A stretch of DNA of 64,000 nt, from assembly GCA_002179805.1 (NCBI GenBank), contig NAVB01000722.1, positions 34,631 to 98,630 of the forward strand, given 5' to 3'. Shown piece by piece: positions 1-10,700 of this stretch. The position numbers and the translations under genes are program-made. Position 1 is the stretch's first letter; each line of letters starts with the position of its first letter. The DNA is from Acanthamoeba lenticulata. Taxonomy: Eukaryota; Discosea; Longamoebia; Acanthamoebidae. The notes beneath the pieces were generated by a model that did not search any database, was not told the origin of the DNA, and saw nothing but the letters and a program-made list of their open reading frames with translations.

Positions 1-2298
1 CAACAGCAGAACGTACCGAGAAGGTTGTGGCGGAAGATGGTACTGGCCGGCTTCTTCAGATCGGAGCTGATGGAGGTCATGAGGTAGTTAATGAAGTCAC
101 CCTGGCCCAACAGCAAGTATCGCTTGATGGCGAGGCAGTGCTGCAGAAACTTGTGCTTGTCCATGAAGACTTGCATCACTCGCCGATTGACCACCGTCTC
201 CACCTTTGTCACGGCCCTGTTTTTCAAATCAAAGACGAGTCCTAATTAATGAAAAGATAATCAAAACAAAAAAAAACAAAAACAAATAAAAAACAAACAA
301 AAACACAAAAAAAAACTCACGAACCGCTCGAGGGAGGAGAAGAACTCGACGAGCTCCACCTCGGAGCGCAACTCGCCGATGTCGCCGCGCAAGATCTGAT
401 TGAGGGCGTCCCGTTCGACGCCCCAAAAGTCCGTCACGGCATCACTGCATTCCTCCATCAGGTTGTGTGATTTGCCGATCAACAGGATCTGTGCGCGCAA
501 GTGGAGCAGAGGTGAGCAGAGCCCTTGGCGTCCCACATCGCGGCCTCGAGCTTGCTGTTATTGGTAGCTGTACCTTGTGGGCCAGGGAAGGAGGGATGAA
601 AGAAGGCAGCATTTCTGGTCGCAGCTGATATTTGGCGTGCCAAAGCTGATAGGCGGGAACGTCGGGGTTGGTCGCCACGAAGAACTCCTGGAACGGATCC
701 TTGAGCGCGCCCTCCAACATCCACGCTCGGATCATGGCGATGATGGGCCTCGAGGCATGGTTGAGCACGTTGAGCGCCGTCGAGCGCCAAGTGGTGTTAC
801 CGTGGTAGACCAGCTTGTACACGGCGGAGGCGACCTCCCCTCCATGCTTCCCACTGATGCTATCCTGTAAGTGTGACGGCCGTGGTGAGGCAAATTGTCT
901 ATTTATTATGAAAAATGATAAAGTACTATTTAAATAGAGTAGAGTGGCGTACCACGAGGATGTTGAGGATCTTCAGCTTCTCCAGAGGAGCCTGAACCCA
1001 GGCGAGCAGGCGACGGAGGGTAATGTCGCCGCCCTCGCCGATCTGCTTCTCGAGAGCCGCCAGCAGACGGTAATAGTCCGTCAGCTCAAGCTTGACGGCC
1101 ATGTAGAAGCCCTGCAACACATGTGTGGAAAAATAAGATGTTGAGTTCATTCGGTTTGCTTTCCTGGAGGTGAGCCCGATCAGAAGGGTCGCACCTGGGC
1201 TACAATGCCCTGCTGAACCGTGGCAGCTTCGATTGCCTCGCGCAGGCGTCTGCACAGCCACCCGGCCTCGCATACGAGGCTCACAAGCTGGCGGATCGAC
1301 GCAGAGACGTTGGCCTGAGGCGTCCCACAGACACGAACGTCAATCGCTCCTTTAAGTATAAAGACGCAAAGTCAAAGAGCACGAATTACCTCCTGGCTGA
1401 TGGTAAACCGGTCGATAGTGTCGTTGAATCGGATCACACTGCCCTCCATGCCCTGCAGCACGTACAGGGTGTCCTCGAGGATGGCCCCCACGGCCACCTC
1501 TTCCTGGTGATCGATCCCGAGGCCACGCCGGCGGGGTGCTCGGGTTGCGTGGGACTCGAGCGGTGTTGCCGCCTGGGACGCTGCTGTCGTGGCGGCAGTG
1601 CCCGTGGGCGTTGCGTGGTGATGGCCGGGCGACGGGTAAATAGGCGAGATGGCGGGCATAGCGCCCTGTGGTCTGTGTGTTGCCCCCGCGAGCGGCGTCT
1701 TGAACTTGGACGTGTACACGGAAGAGGAGGCTGAGGCAGAGGGCACGTCCTCGATGGAAGTGCGCAGTGTCGAGCTACTACGACCAGCAAGTGGTGTTTT
1801 AGCGGCCAGGCCTGATGGACCCTGTCAAGAGGCGGGCGGGAAGGCGTTAGGGACGAGAAGACAGTTGATTGAACGCGAAGGGTCACGTACTGCAAAGAGG
1901 GACTGGGCGATTGAAGAGGCACCGCTGGGAGGCACTTCTTTGAATCCTCCTTTGAGTTGATCGAGCAAGTAGAGGATGGCCCAGTTGCTGCTCAACGAAG
2001 AAGAAGAGTCGAGTTTGTTCAGGTACTGATCCAAAAGGGCAGCTTCACCATAGCCCTTCTCTCTGTTCACTGTCTACGGAGTCAGCATTTAATCGAAACA
2101 AGGGAATTTCATGAGCTGACCTGTCTTTCGGATACGTGCTATGACTTGAGACTCATCCCTGTCCAGTGATTGCTTGGCGTTTGTGCTGATGAGGTGCATT
2201 ATCATACTGAAACACTGTTCATAGTGTGCCCGGTTCTGGGGAGACACGAATTTGGCAATCAACTGATGAACACATCGAGCCAGCTCCTCATTCTCCAT
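1..2298 (-). CDS. GCP3: Gamma-tubulin complex component 3 (GCP3/Spc98 family), 3' part outside window
   Basis: Microtubule nucleation factor. GCP3 pairs with GCP2 to form the gamma-tubulin small complex at microtubule organising centres. The first exon begins at an ATG at 2298-2296 and ends near 2121. Further exons follow near 2069-1825, about 1270-950, 850-540, 540-310 and 240-1. Family-typical stretches appear in order: GFYMAVKLELTDYYRLLAAL (about 1110-1050), LRRLLAWVQAPLEKLKI (about 1020-970), a DPFQEFFVATNPD block followed by LWHAKYQLRPEMLPSF (about 690-600), ILLIGKSHNLMEE (about 490-450) and RYLLLGQGDFINYLM (about 115-70). These match the GRIP1 region and the start of the C-terminal gamma-tubulin-binding region of GCP3 rather than GCP2 or GCP4-6. 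The C-terminus runs off the left edge. The gene is divergent from the methyltransferase at 2449. Family assignment is firm; exact exon edges are approximate. Confidence 0.9.
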
Positions 2299-2448
2299 CT
2301 TATTGTTACTTCCCCTTCGCCACTGCTCGCCAGCCGCCTAATTCGCAACCCTCGGCGCAATCAAATGAGGTTTTGGCGCCAACGCAAAGGAAAAAAGATA
2401 TCTGTTGAGAAAAAGAAGGAAAACTTCGGAAGAAACAACATCCACAAC
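2299..2448. promoter_or_regulatory. Divergent promoter, GCP3/RlmD, with E2F-like palindrome
   Basis: 150 bp separate the start codons of two divergent genes. A perfect palindrome TTGGCGCCAA preceded by T (2372-2382, TTTGGCGCCAA) matches the E2F/DP consensus TTTSGCGC. GCP3 is a plausible cell-cycle gene. The motif is directly visible; E2F control is inference. Confidence 0.4.
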
Positions 2449-4505
2449 ATGAGGCGGCTGCAGCTCATCCGGTCGAATTGCTTCCGGGCGGCCCTTGCTC
2501 CCTCTGCATCTTCATCTCCTCTTCGCTCCTTGTTACAGCGACAACGCGGCCTCACCACATCTGCCGCATCCGACTCGGCATCGGAGGTGATGCCGGAACA
2601 GTCAATTCGCGATGAGATTTTGCTTTCCTCCGACACCCAAGCCCCAAAGACGGGCAAGAAGGCCAAGAACTTGGTGTTTGTGGAACGTGCCAAGGTGGAG
2701 CGACTCGACGAGGACGACCTCTCCATGGGCGTCGTCTTCCACGATGGCCAGAAGATCGAAGTTTTCAGCGCCCTGCCTGGCGAGGAGATCTCCTTCTCCA
2801 GGCCTGCAAACAAGCGAAACGCCACTCTCGTCGAAGTACGCCTCGCGCGTTGCGCGTTTGGAGCCAGCCCAGGCCTGACGGACTGACGTTGGGTCGCGCA
2901 GGTGTTGGAGCCCTCCAAGGACAGGGCCGTGCCCCGGTGCTCGAGCTATGGCCGATGCGGAGGCTGCTCGCTCATGCACATGACCCACGCCAAGCAGCTC
3001 GAAACCAAGCAGGAGGTGCGCTGGCGGTAGTGTAGTGCCGACAGTGATGATGTAAGAGAGTCTGACATGGACCCCGTGGTGGGCCGCAACCACAGTGGGT
3101 CCTGAACCTGCTCCGGCGCGAGGGCGTGGAGCCCGCCGAGGTGCTGCCGCCGCTGCACGATACACAATACGACTACCGCCACTCGGCCCGGGCCAACGTG
3201 CGGTACCTGCCGGAGCGGTCCAACCGGCCCGAGGGCAAGGTCATCGTCGGGTTCCGCCACAAGTGGCTCGTCGGCTCCCAGCCCGTGGACAAGTGCGAGG
3301 TCCTGGCCGAGCCCATCTCCCGCTTTTTTGAAGACGCCGCCGCCACCATCCATCGTACGACATTCACCATCGATCGCCACTCGTGCGTTGTAGGCATTAA
3401 TGGAAGAGCTCGGTGGTCGCTGTGGCAGGTCTGTCCGTCCGGGACCAGGTGCCCACCGTGGAGGTGATGATGGGCGACACCGAGAAGTCGCTGCTCCTGC
3501 GGCACATGAAGCCGCTGACCGCGGCCGACACGGAGCTGCTCGTCGACTTTGCCAAGACGCACGGGTTCCACTTTTACGCGCAGGCCGAAGGCCTCGAGAG
3601 CATCCGGCTCCTCTACTCGCCCACGGGCTTCGTCGATCCCAACGCGCTGCCCGAGCCGCCCGCCACGGAAGGGTCCGCCCACAACCCGTTCGCGAGCTAT
3701 GCGCACTACCTGCGCCCGACCACGAAGCTCTCGTCGGAGCCCTTCTCGCCGCTGTTCTACACGCTGCCCAAGCACAACGTGCGCATCTACTTCCGGCCGG
3801 CCGACTTCATCCAGGTCAACAGCGCGGTCAACCGGATGCTGGTGGACCAGGCCATCGAGTTTCTCGCCCTTGACAAGAAGGACCGGGTGCTCGACCTCTT
3901 CTGCGGCCTGGGCAACTTCACCCTTCCCATCGCCCGCTACGCCAAGTCGGTCACCGGAGTTGAGGTACGCACGTAACGTGCTTTTCAGAGCCCTGGCGTT
4001 AAATTTGACGCACGGCCTGACCCTTTGCTTGTCCAGTGGCACGAGCAAACGGTGGAGAAGGCCCGGGTCAACGCGACTGTGAACGAAATCACCAACGTCA
4101 AGTTCTACTCGGATGATCTGCTCCACCCGGCCAAGGGCCTCGCCTGGCTGAAGCTGATGAAGGTTCGCGGCCTTGCTCTTTTCTTGGGTCTTTTCTCTGG
4201 ATTTGCCTTTTCCTGAGATGATGATGGCGATGATCTGCGCGCAGACGCCGGGGCAAAGGTTCAACAAGATGCTCGTGGATCCGCCCCGATCGGGCGCGAT
4301 CACGATCCTCACGCGGCTCTTTAGCGAGCACAAGGAGCGGCCGGAGCGGATCGTCTACGTGTCCTGCAATCCGGAGACGCTGGCGCGCGACATCAGTTAC
4401 CTCAAGTCTCAGGGCTACGCCACGACCAAGCTGCGCACGGCCGACATGTTCCCCAACACCAACCACATCGAGTCCATCGCCCTCTTGGAGCGAATCCACG
4501 AATAA
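2449..4505 (+). CDS. RlmD/RumA-type 23S rRNA (uracil-C5)-methyltransferase
   Basis: SAM-dependent enzyme making 5-methyluridine in rRNA or tRNA, of the bacterial RumA/RlmD branch. Exons are 2449-2835, 2902-3015, 3096-3354, 3429-3964, 4037-4162 and 4245-4505. They sum to 1683 nt (560 aa) with every junction in phase. An N-terminal Arg/Ser-rich leader (MRRLQLIRSNCFRAAL) looks like a mitochondrial presequence. It is followed by a TRAM-like segment and a [4Fe-4S] motif C-x5-C-G-G-C in exon 2 (CSSYGRCGGC). The SAM-binding motif is VLDLFCGLGNFTLPIA (about 3887-3934). The catalytic Cys lies in VYVSCNPETLARD (about 4354-4392), and the C-terminal general-base region is DMFPNTNHIES. All residues needed for activity are visible. 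The Fe-S cluster and overall order favour RlmD over eukaryotic TRMT2A/Trm2. Mitochondrial location is inferred from the leader. Confidence 0.88.
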
Positions 4506-4553
4506 AATTGTCAGGTCATTTATACATCAAGAACGCGAGCAAGTTCATGGCGT

Positions 4554-5600
4554 TCACCACTCTATGACGTCTTGCCAAGTGCGACAGGCGGAGCCACCCG
4601 TGCAGAACCGTCCCTCTTCTTCCCACCGGTCCCTCTTGTACGGACCCTTGTGCAGGTAGTAGCGCACTGGCGTGGCGAAGGGCGGCTGAAGCTCGGCCAG
4701 AGTGGCCTCCAGCCACTTGATTGGTTCTTCCTTGGCCTCGTCCATCAGCTTCTCTGCTTGATCGAGTGCCTTTTCCTCTCTTCTTCTCTTCCTCCACTCC
4801 TCGTCCTTGACGTCATCATCGGCATCGTCGTCTTCGTCGTCTTCTTCGTCATCGTCTTGATATTCCTCGTCATAATAATAGTCGATGTGGCGAACGCGTT
4901 GGCAGCTGTCCTGCACCGTGTCTTCGTGGCCACTCACGTACGCCACCTGAGTGCCCTCCTTGCGCGCCAGCACGAGCTGACCCTCTCCTGTGTGTGTGTG
5001 CACTACATGTGAGAAGCACTGGACCAGACGCAGATGCTTGCTGGCAGGTGCACCTTTGAGGCAATTGAGGCTCGTGTAGGAGCTGGTTCCGTGTTCGTCG
5101 CCAATGCCATGGCCCTCCCATGTGGCCCGCCCAAAGAAGTCGACGTCGAGTGAGAGCATGCCCTCGAACTCTGCCATACAAATGCCCTCTTCATCAAACG
5201 TATACCCACCACGCCACTTTTGCAGGGCGCCCACATAGGCGGTGAAGTAGTTTTCTGGCTCTCCTTCGTCCTTCTGTCGTGCCTTCCTTTCCACGTCCTC
5301 GTACTCTTCGGCCAAGTACTCGTCTCCAAGAGGTGGTTCGTGCAGGGCCAAGAAGGCGCGGCGCCACAACACTTGATTGTTGCAGACAAGGAAATGGAGG
5401 TAATGGTTGGCGAGGAAGAAGGCGCGCAAGCTGGTCTCTGCACCGCAAAACTCCATGATGAGAAGCAGTATGTCGGCGCCCAAGCTCTCTAGCCCCAGCC
5501 TACTCTCTGCCTCTCCCTCCACTAGTTCCGACGGTGGGGCCAACCGAGCCACTTTGGCCAACGACTGCTCTTCTTCCTCCTCTGCTCTTGTCCTCTTCAT
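4554..5600 (-). CDS. F-box domain protein
   Basis: Single-exon 348-aa protein from the ATG at 5600. After a short charged N-terminus (RAEEEEEQSLAK), an F-box spans about residues 38-80 (LGADILLLIMEFCGAETSLR, then FFLANHYLHFLVCNNQVLWRRAF). This should bind Skp1 in an SCF ubiquitin ligase. The middle contains a substrate-side module with FTAYVGALQKWRGGYTF and GMLSLDVDFFGRATWEGHGI, followed by an acidic Asp/Glu tract (about residues 245-270) and a basic stretch (WRKRRREEKALDQAEKL). The C-terminus (HKGPYKRDRWEEEGRFCTGG) is compact. The stop is only 48 bp from the end of the convergent methyltransferase gene. Substrate unknown. Confidence 0.8.
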   Translation of the reverse strand: MKRTRAEEEEEQSLAKVARLAPPSELVEGEAESRLGLESLGADILLLIMEFCGAETSLRAFFLANHYLHFLVCNNQVLWRRAFLALHEPPLGDEYLAEEYEDVERKARQKDEGEPENYFTAYVGALQKWRGGYTFDEEGICMAEFEGMLSLDVDFFGRATWEGHGIGDEHGTSSYTSLNCLKGAPASKHLRLVQCFSHVVHTHTGEGQLVLARKEGTQVAYVSGHEDTVQDSCQRVRHIDYYYDEEYQDDDEEDDEDDDADDDVKDEEWRKRRREEKALDQAEKLMDEAKEEPIKWLEATLAELQPPFATPVRYYLHKGPYKRDRWEEEGRFCTGGSACRTWQDVIEW

Positions 5601-5783
5601 CTTGTTATGTCCGTTTTCGTCTTCGTTTTCTGTTTATTTCTTTGTATTTAATTAGAAAAAAAAAAGAACGAAACACACAAAAACGCCACCGGGTACTGTA
5701 CAGGGCGGCAAAGTCCAGCTGCTTCACCACCGCACGCCGTGCTGGGGACTGCTGGATCAGGTTTGTTTCCTTTTGGCTTCAAG

Positions 5784-6703
5784 CTAGAAGAGGACGCATG
5801 ACCGTTTGCTCGACGAAGGCTTCGTGTTGCCGCCGGGTTTCTTGTCGCCGCCAGCGCGGTGACGCCGCACGGCGCGCACCAGCGCGAAGAAGGCGTCTTC
5901 GATATTGAGCCCCGAGAGGGCGCTGGTTTCGAAAAAGGGCACACCATAGCTCGTGGCCAGATCACGGCCCTCCGAGAGGGGCACCTCGCGCTTACCTTCG
6001 AGGTCACACTTGTTGCCCACGATAACGATGGGCACGTCGTCGATGCCCTCCTTTATCCGCTGGATGTGCTGGCGATAGGCAACCACCTCATTGAACGTCG
6101 CCCGCATGATGATAGAGTAGACCAACAAGAAGCCCTCGCCATTGAGCATGTACTGATCCCTCATGGCCGAAAACTCTTCCTGCGATGCATTAACAACCCA
6201 TCAACCCGTGCTCCACAGACCAGGTGGTGCTGAAATGAAATTTGATAAAAATAGAAATAAAATAAAATAATCATTAAATGATAAATATCTCTGGAAAAAA
6301 TGAAAAAGAACGAAGGACACCACAAAGATCTGCGGCCAGTTTCGGTGGGCCGTACCTGGCCAGCCGTGTCCAGGATGTCCAGCATGGTTTCTTGACCATC
6401 TACCTGCACTTGCTTGCGGTAGGAGTCCTGGAAAGGTGCAGGGCTACCAGGTGAGCTTGGGAAGAACGAAGCAGGTCCTTCTGCAAAGCACAAGACGCAC
6501 CTCAATCGTGGGGTCATAGTCCGAAAGGAAGTGGCCTTGCAAGAACTGCAAAATGCAGTAAAGATGGGAAGAGATTAAATCTCTCCCAAGTAAGTTGAGT
6601 ACAGGTAAGGCCTTACCTGAACGGTGAGCGCCGACTTGCCCACTCCACCTGCTCCGACTATGGCAAGCTTGATAACGCTTGGGCCGTCACTAGATGCCAT
6701 CAT
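5784..6703 (-). CDS. Ras-family small GTPase, prenylated
   Basis: Membrane-anchored signalling GTPase of 199 aa. Exons are 6703-6617, 6545-6501, 6427-6356 and 6179-5784; the sum is 600 nt and all phases agree. The P-loop is GAGGVGKSALT. The switch I/effector region is YDPTIEDSYRKQ (identical to Ras). Switch II is DTAGQEEFSAMRDQYM, and the guanine-specificity motifs are NKCD and ETSA. The C-terminus is a CaaX box, CVLF; a terminal Phe allows geranylgeranylation and possibly farnesylation. Position 12 of the Ras numbering is Ala rather than Gly (KLAIVGAGGVGKS aligns with KLVVVGAGGVGKS, so the invariant glycines are retained). A RapGAP gene lies at the other end of this window, but linkage implies no functional pairing. 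Ras versus Rap subfamily is not settled; the effector loop (IEDSY) is Ras/Rap-like and the hypervariable tail is SSSKR. Confidence 0.93.
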
Positions 6704-7186
6704 GGTCACTGCTGTCGCTCTTTGTGTGTCTGTTTGTCCCTCAAGCCTTCGCAGCAAAAGGGGTGCGGGTCTTTGGCAAGATCAGGGCCTCCATTGGTAC
6801 CCGTTTTAGCTGGTTCGGGTAAATAGCACAAATTTCTAACCCCACGCAATTACATGTGGTTGCTTGCCGTTGGTTAGCCTCTCGAAAAGGCGTACGAAGT
6901 GGAACCTCAATGGCCAACATCACTCTTCCACGGCACCGACTGACCGGAGAGCCTCGGGCCTTGCTCAGTCAACCGACACAAAGCTTGAGGTGATCGAGTT
7001 GCTCACTAGACGTAAATCTCCGGGGGGACGTTGTTGTTCTCAAGACGTTCGTTTTCACACCCATCCTCACCAAGGCGTGCACGCACGCACGCACACATGC
7101 ACGCACACACACACACACACGATGCAACATGCACACAACATGCACACGACACAACACGGGAGCTGACTGAGCACCTGGTTCCTCCT
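6704..7186. other. Intergenic; upstream of Ras gene, includes a CA-rich microsatellite
   Basis: No convincing coding sequence. Short open frames here are low-complexity readings of an (AC/ACGC)n tract. The proximal part should hold the Ras promoter; no TATA box was recognised. Confidence 0.6.
7078..7120. repeat. (ACGC)n/(AC)n microsatellite
   Basis: Alternating purine-pyrimidine tract: tgcacgcacgcacgcacac followed by about ten AC units. A plain dinucleotide repeat with Z-DNA potential. Confidence 0.9.
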
Positions 7187-7578
7187 CTATGCCTCGGCCA
7201 GCTTGTGCATCACGGACCACCCAATCAGCTTCTCCACGCGCTTCACACGCAGCTTCTCATCCCCCGCCTGCGGTACGCCTGTCGCTTCCAACGGCGATGG
7301 GCACCTCTCCGCTGGCCGGCAGTGTGCGGAAGGAGAAGGACCGGGAGACCTGGGCGCCGCCCACCCTGGACACGACAAAGCGGTAGACTGTGTCGGGCTC
7401 CAGCGTTGACAGAAGCACTGCCACAGGGCCGGACGGGTTCCGAGGATACTGGTCGGGCCTGTTTGTGCAGAGCAAGTAGGCCCTGGGCGCGCCGCGGTTG
7501 CAGGACCGTCAGACCTTCCACGCCCACGCAATCGCGAACCACACGCTCGTCGTCCTCGATAGCGGTAAATAGCACCAC
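7187..7578 (-). pseudogene. Fragment of a beta-sandwich (PhoD/purple-acid-phosphatase N-domain-like) gene
   Basis: Three overlapping frames read as pieces of one domain: VVRDCVGVEGLTVLQPRRAQ (frame 1), then CTNRPDQYPRNPSGPVAV and LLSTLEPDTVYRFVVSRVGG with a SFSFRTLPASGEVPIAVGSD tail (frame 2, stop at 7257), then KRVEKLIGWSVMHKLAEA (frame 3, stop at 7187). The pattern LxPxTxYRFxV...FRTLP is typical of the fibronectin-III-like N-terminal domain of PhoD-type alkaline phosphatases and purple acid phosphatases. No catalytic domain follows. No intron of usual size can repair the frame between the first two pieces. I read it as a gene relic; a very short real gene with unrecognised introns is the alternative. 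Confidence 0.35.
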
Positions 7579-7775
7579 AACATCACGCCATCACGACAGC
7601 TCTTTCTCTGGCTCTCCGGCTCTCGGCAGCTGACCTGATCTGACCTGACCTGCTTTTTGACACTGGCGTGTGTGTGTGTGTGTTGGTGGATCTCTCTCTC
7701 TCTCTTTCTTAATGTAAAATTTGCATCCTGCAGTGTGCTGTGTGCCGTTGGTGGTGTATTTACAGCTGAACATGT

Positions 7776-10700
7776 TCAAGCGTCGTGCCACGTGTGGGTG
7801 GTCCGCTCAAAGTTGGTGTTGCTACCATTTTGGGAAGCGTAGAGCGTGTTGGCATGGATCCGAATGAACCCGTCATGCAACGCGTTACTCAATCGGCGAG
7901 CCGGCTGTGTCGGCGGCGTCTTGTTCTTGGCCTTCCACGCCAGGAAAACCACGGCAGCGACGACGGCAGCGATGACCACCAACGCCAGGGGTACGGCCAC
8001 GCCCGCAGCGATTGCTGGGAAGGAATCAGCAGAACTGGATGAGGACGACGTGACGCTGGACTCCGGACGAGGCGTCCTGCTGCTGCTGGCTGATGGGCTG
8101 AGGGAAGGCGAGGCCGACGCGCTCCTGGAAGACATGGGAGATCGCGAGCCAGACACAGAGGCAGTGGACGACGGCCGTATGGCCGTCTGGCTCGTCGTTG
8201 GGCTTGTCGACCGCGTCGGCGAGCCTGTTGTCGTCGGGCTCTGTTGTTGGTGGAGTGCCCGACGGCGAGGAGGTCGGCCTCGTGGGACTTGCGCTGGGCG
8301 TCGGGAAGTGGCTGCCGGAAGGCGAAGCCGTCGAGCTCGCCGGGCTTGCGCTGACGGAAGACCCAGGCGACGACGTACGGCTGGCTGAGACTGTTGAGGA
8401 AGAAGAAGGAGCAGAAGAAGAAGAAGAAGAAGGAAGGGCCGATGGCGAGACAACGACAGGTGACGTTGTTGAACCCAGCGTCGTGGATGATGGTGATGGA
8501 GAAGCGGTTCGCGAGGTGGTGATGCTGGGCAACGGCGAAGCAGAGGCGGTCGTGGAGGGCGATCGAGAAGCCGATGATGTCGGTGACGGCGTGCCCGAAG
8601 TCGAAGGCGAGACTTGGGTGGAAGGCGTCGCCGAGTGTGAGGCGCCGAAAGAAGGTGAAGGCGAAGGTGAAGCGGTTGGGGTTGCGGTCGGTGACGGCGA
8701 CAACAGCAATGTTGGTGAAGCTGTTGAGGATGCTGAAACCTGTGGAGAGCTTGAGACAGACGATGATGAAGGCGTGAGTGTTGGTGAGACGCTGCGAGTC
8801 GGCAAGGGCGAGGCAGACACTGAAATTGTAGCTGAAGCAGAGGCAGTGGCCGAAACCGATATCTGGGGCGATGTTGTCGTGGTCGTTGACGGTGAAACCT
8901 CTGGCGAGAACGAGGCAGACACTGAAACAGCCACCGAAGCAGAAGCCGTGGCCGAGGCCGAGGCCGAGATCTGGGGTGATCTTGTTGTGCTCATTGACGG
9001 CGAAACCTCCGGCGAGAACGAGGCAGATACTGAAGGTTCAACCGACGCTGACGCCGTGACCGTGACGGAGGGCGACAGCGGTGACGACGAGGTCGATGGA
9101 AGCACAGACACCCCTGGCGAAGTCGTTGTCGTTGCCAATGGCGAACCGGGCGGAGAGACGGTTGATGACGGCGAGACTGTCGCCGATCCAGAGACCTGAG
9201 GCGATTGGGTGCCTGTAGGCGACGGCACCGGTGACAATGAAGGCACGGGCGAGGGAGACGGTGGCGGCGGTGCAACCGGCGACGGCGATGCCGACGGAGA
9301 GGCAGAGGCCGATGGCGTGGATGTAACGCCTTCGGGCGCGACGACCGCGATCTGAAGCGTGGCTGCAATGCTGAACGAGCGTGTCCCCCAGTCAAAGAAC
9401 CGCACCACGACGGCGCCCATGGGCGGCATCTACGCAACGTTGGTGCCTGCCACCGGGTCGGTGACAGCGTAGCGGAGCGTGCCGTCGAGGTCCGGCCTCT
9501 CGGTGAAGCCCCACGTGCGAGTGGGTCCATGCCACGTGAGGTACATCCCCTCGCGGGTGAACACGGGGGCGGCGCCGTAGAGGCGTTCGCCGGTGAATGT
9601 GTAGACTCCTTGGGGGATGTCGGCCGCAGCCCCCGGCGCAGGCGCCACAGCTTCGATGCGCAGAGGCAGCGCGGGGGCTGGCGTGGGCGAGATCGACGCT
9701 GTCGGTGAAGGCGAGGGTGTGACCGGCGAGACCGAAGGAGTGATGGACGGCGTGACCGAGATCGAAGGAGTGATGGACGGCGTGGGAGAAGGCGAGGGCG
9801 GGTCGCACTGGACCCAAAAGAGGCCCATGATGTCATAAACAATGTTCTCGGAGCCGTCCGGAGGGAAATGAAGCGCGTGGGTTCCACTTGGTCCAGACGA
9901 CCGGGAGAGTCCATGACCGCATAGCCCAGGTAGGTGCCATTCGCACACGAGCGCCAGGCCCACACATCAGCGGCCCAGCCCGACATGAAGCACACGTCGT
10001 CAAGCGGCCCGCGGAAGCGGTACCGCGGCTGCCACTCGCCCTCGAGGATCGTGCTGCTGATCATCTCGTAGAGTCCGTTGAGCTGGGCGGCCAGAGGCGA
10101 GTAGCCCTGGAAGTTGCCCATGATGAATGCCTGGCAGTTTTCCCTCAACATCTTCTTGTCCTTCCACGTTATCGTTGTTGTTGTGGATGTTGTCAACTCG
10201 CGACGCCCCGCAGCTGGACTCGGCGGACCAGCGTGGCCTGCGGCGCGAGCGCGACCTACGGCATCGGGATCAGCGCAAATGACGGTCGGCGGCGTGGTGG
10301 GCCAGGGCTGATTTACGGTCCCGTCCGACACGCGGAGGTCGTCAGGCAGCACCCACTCTACCGGCGAGGCCCGGTTGTTGGAATAGTAAACCACCTGGCC
10401 CAAGTCGCCCATACGCATGGTATCACGCGCGCTGCACCGCTGCCAGATCCAGGGCAAGTACGCGTTGGCGCTGAGGCAGATGTCACGTCCGCCAGCAAAG
10501 CGGTAGAACGGTTGGCCGCGCACCGTGGCAAACCCATCCCACTCGTAAAACCCGTCAAGCACACCATTAGGGTAGGCCTCTGTGCTGAGGCCCGTGATAT
10601 ACAGCCGCCGGCAGCGCTGTCGCCTGCTGGGTTGTAACAGTAGGTGCGCAGCGGGCTCCCCGCCTGGCTGGTCAGGCCTGCAGGACAAGGCTCACATGTC

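Noticed and set aside
3173..4333. Long minus-strand open frame (386 aa) opposite the methyltransferase
   Set aside because: It is antisense to conserved RlmD exons, Arg/Val/Gly-rich with no motif; a GC-rich shadow frame.
8198..9199. 333-aa acidic plus-strand frame opposite the M11 Pro/Ser stalk
   Set aside because: The repetitive Glu/Asp/Val reading is the complement of PSxSxSPS repeats; the sense frame leads into a proper transmembrane helix.
9430..9432. Stop-codon reassignment or selenocysteine as explanation of in-frame stops in the M11 loci
   Set aside because: The two stops differ (TAG and TGA), other genes here use all three stops normally, no SECIS-like element is apparent, and frameshifts accompany the stops.
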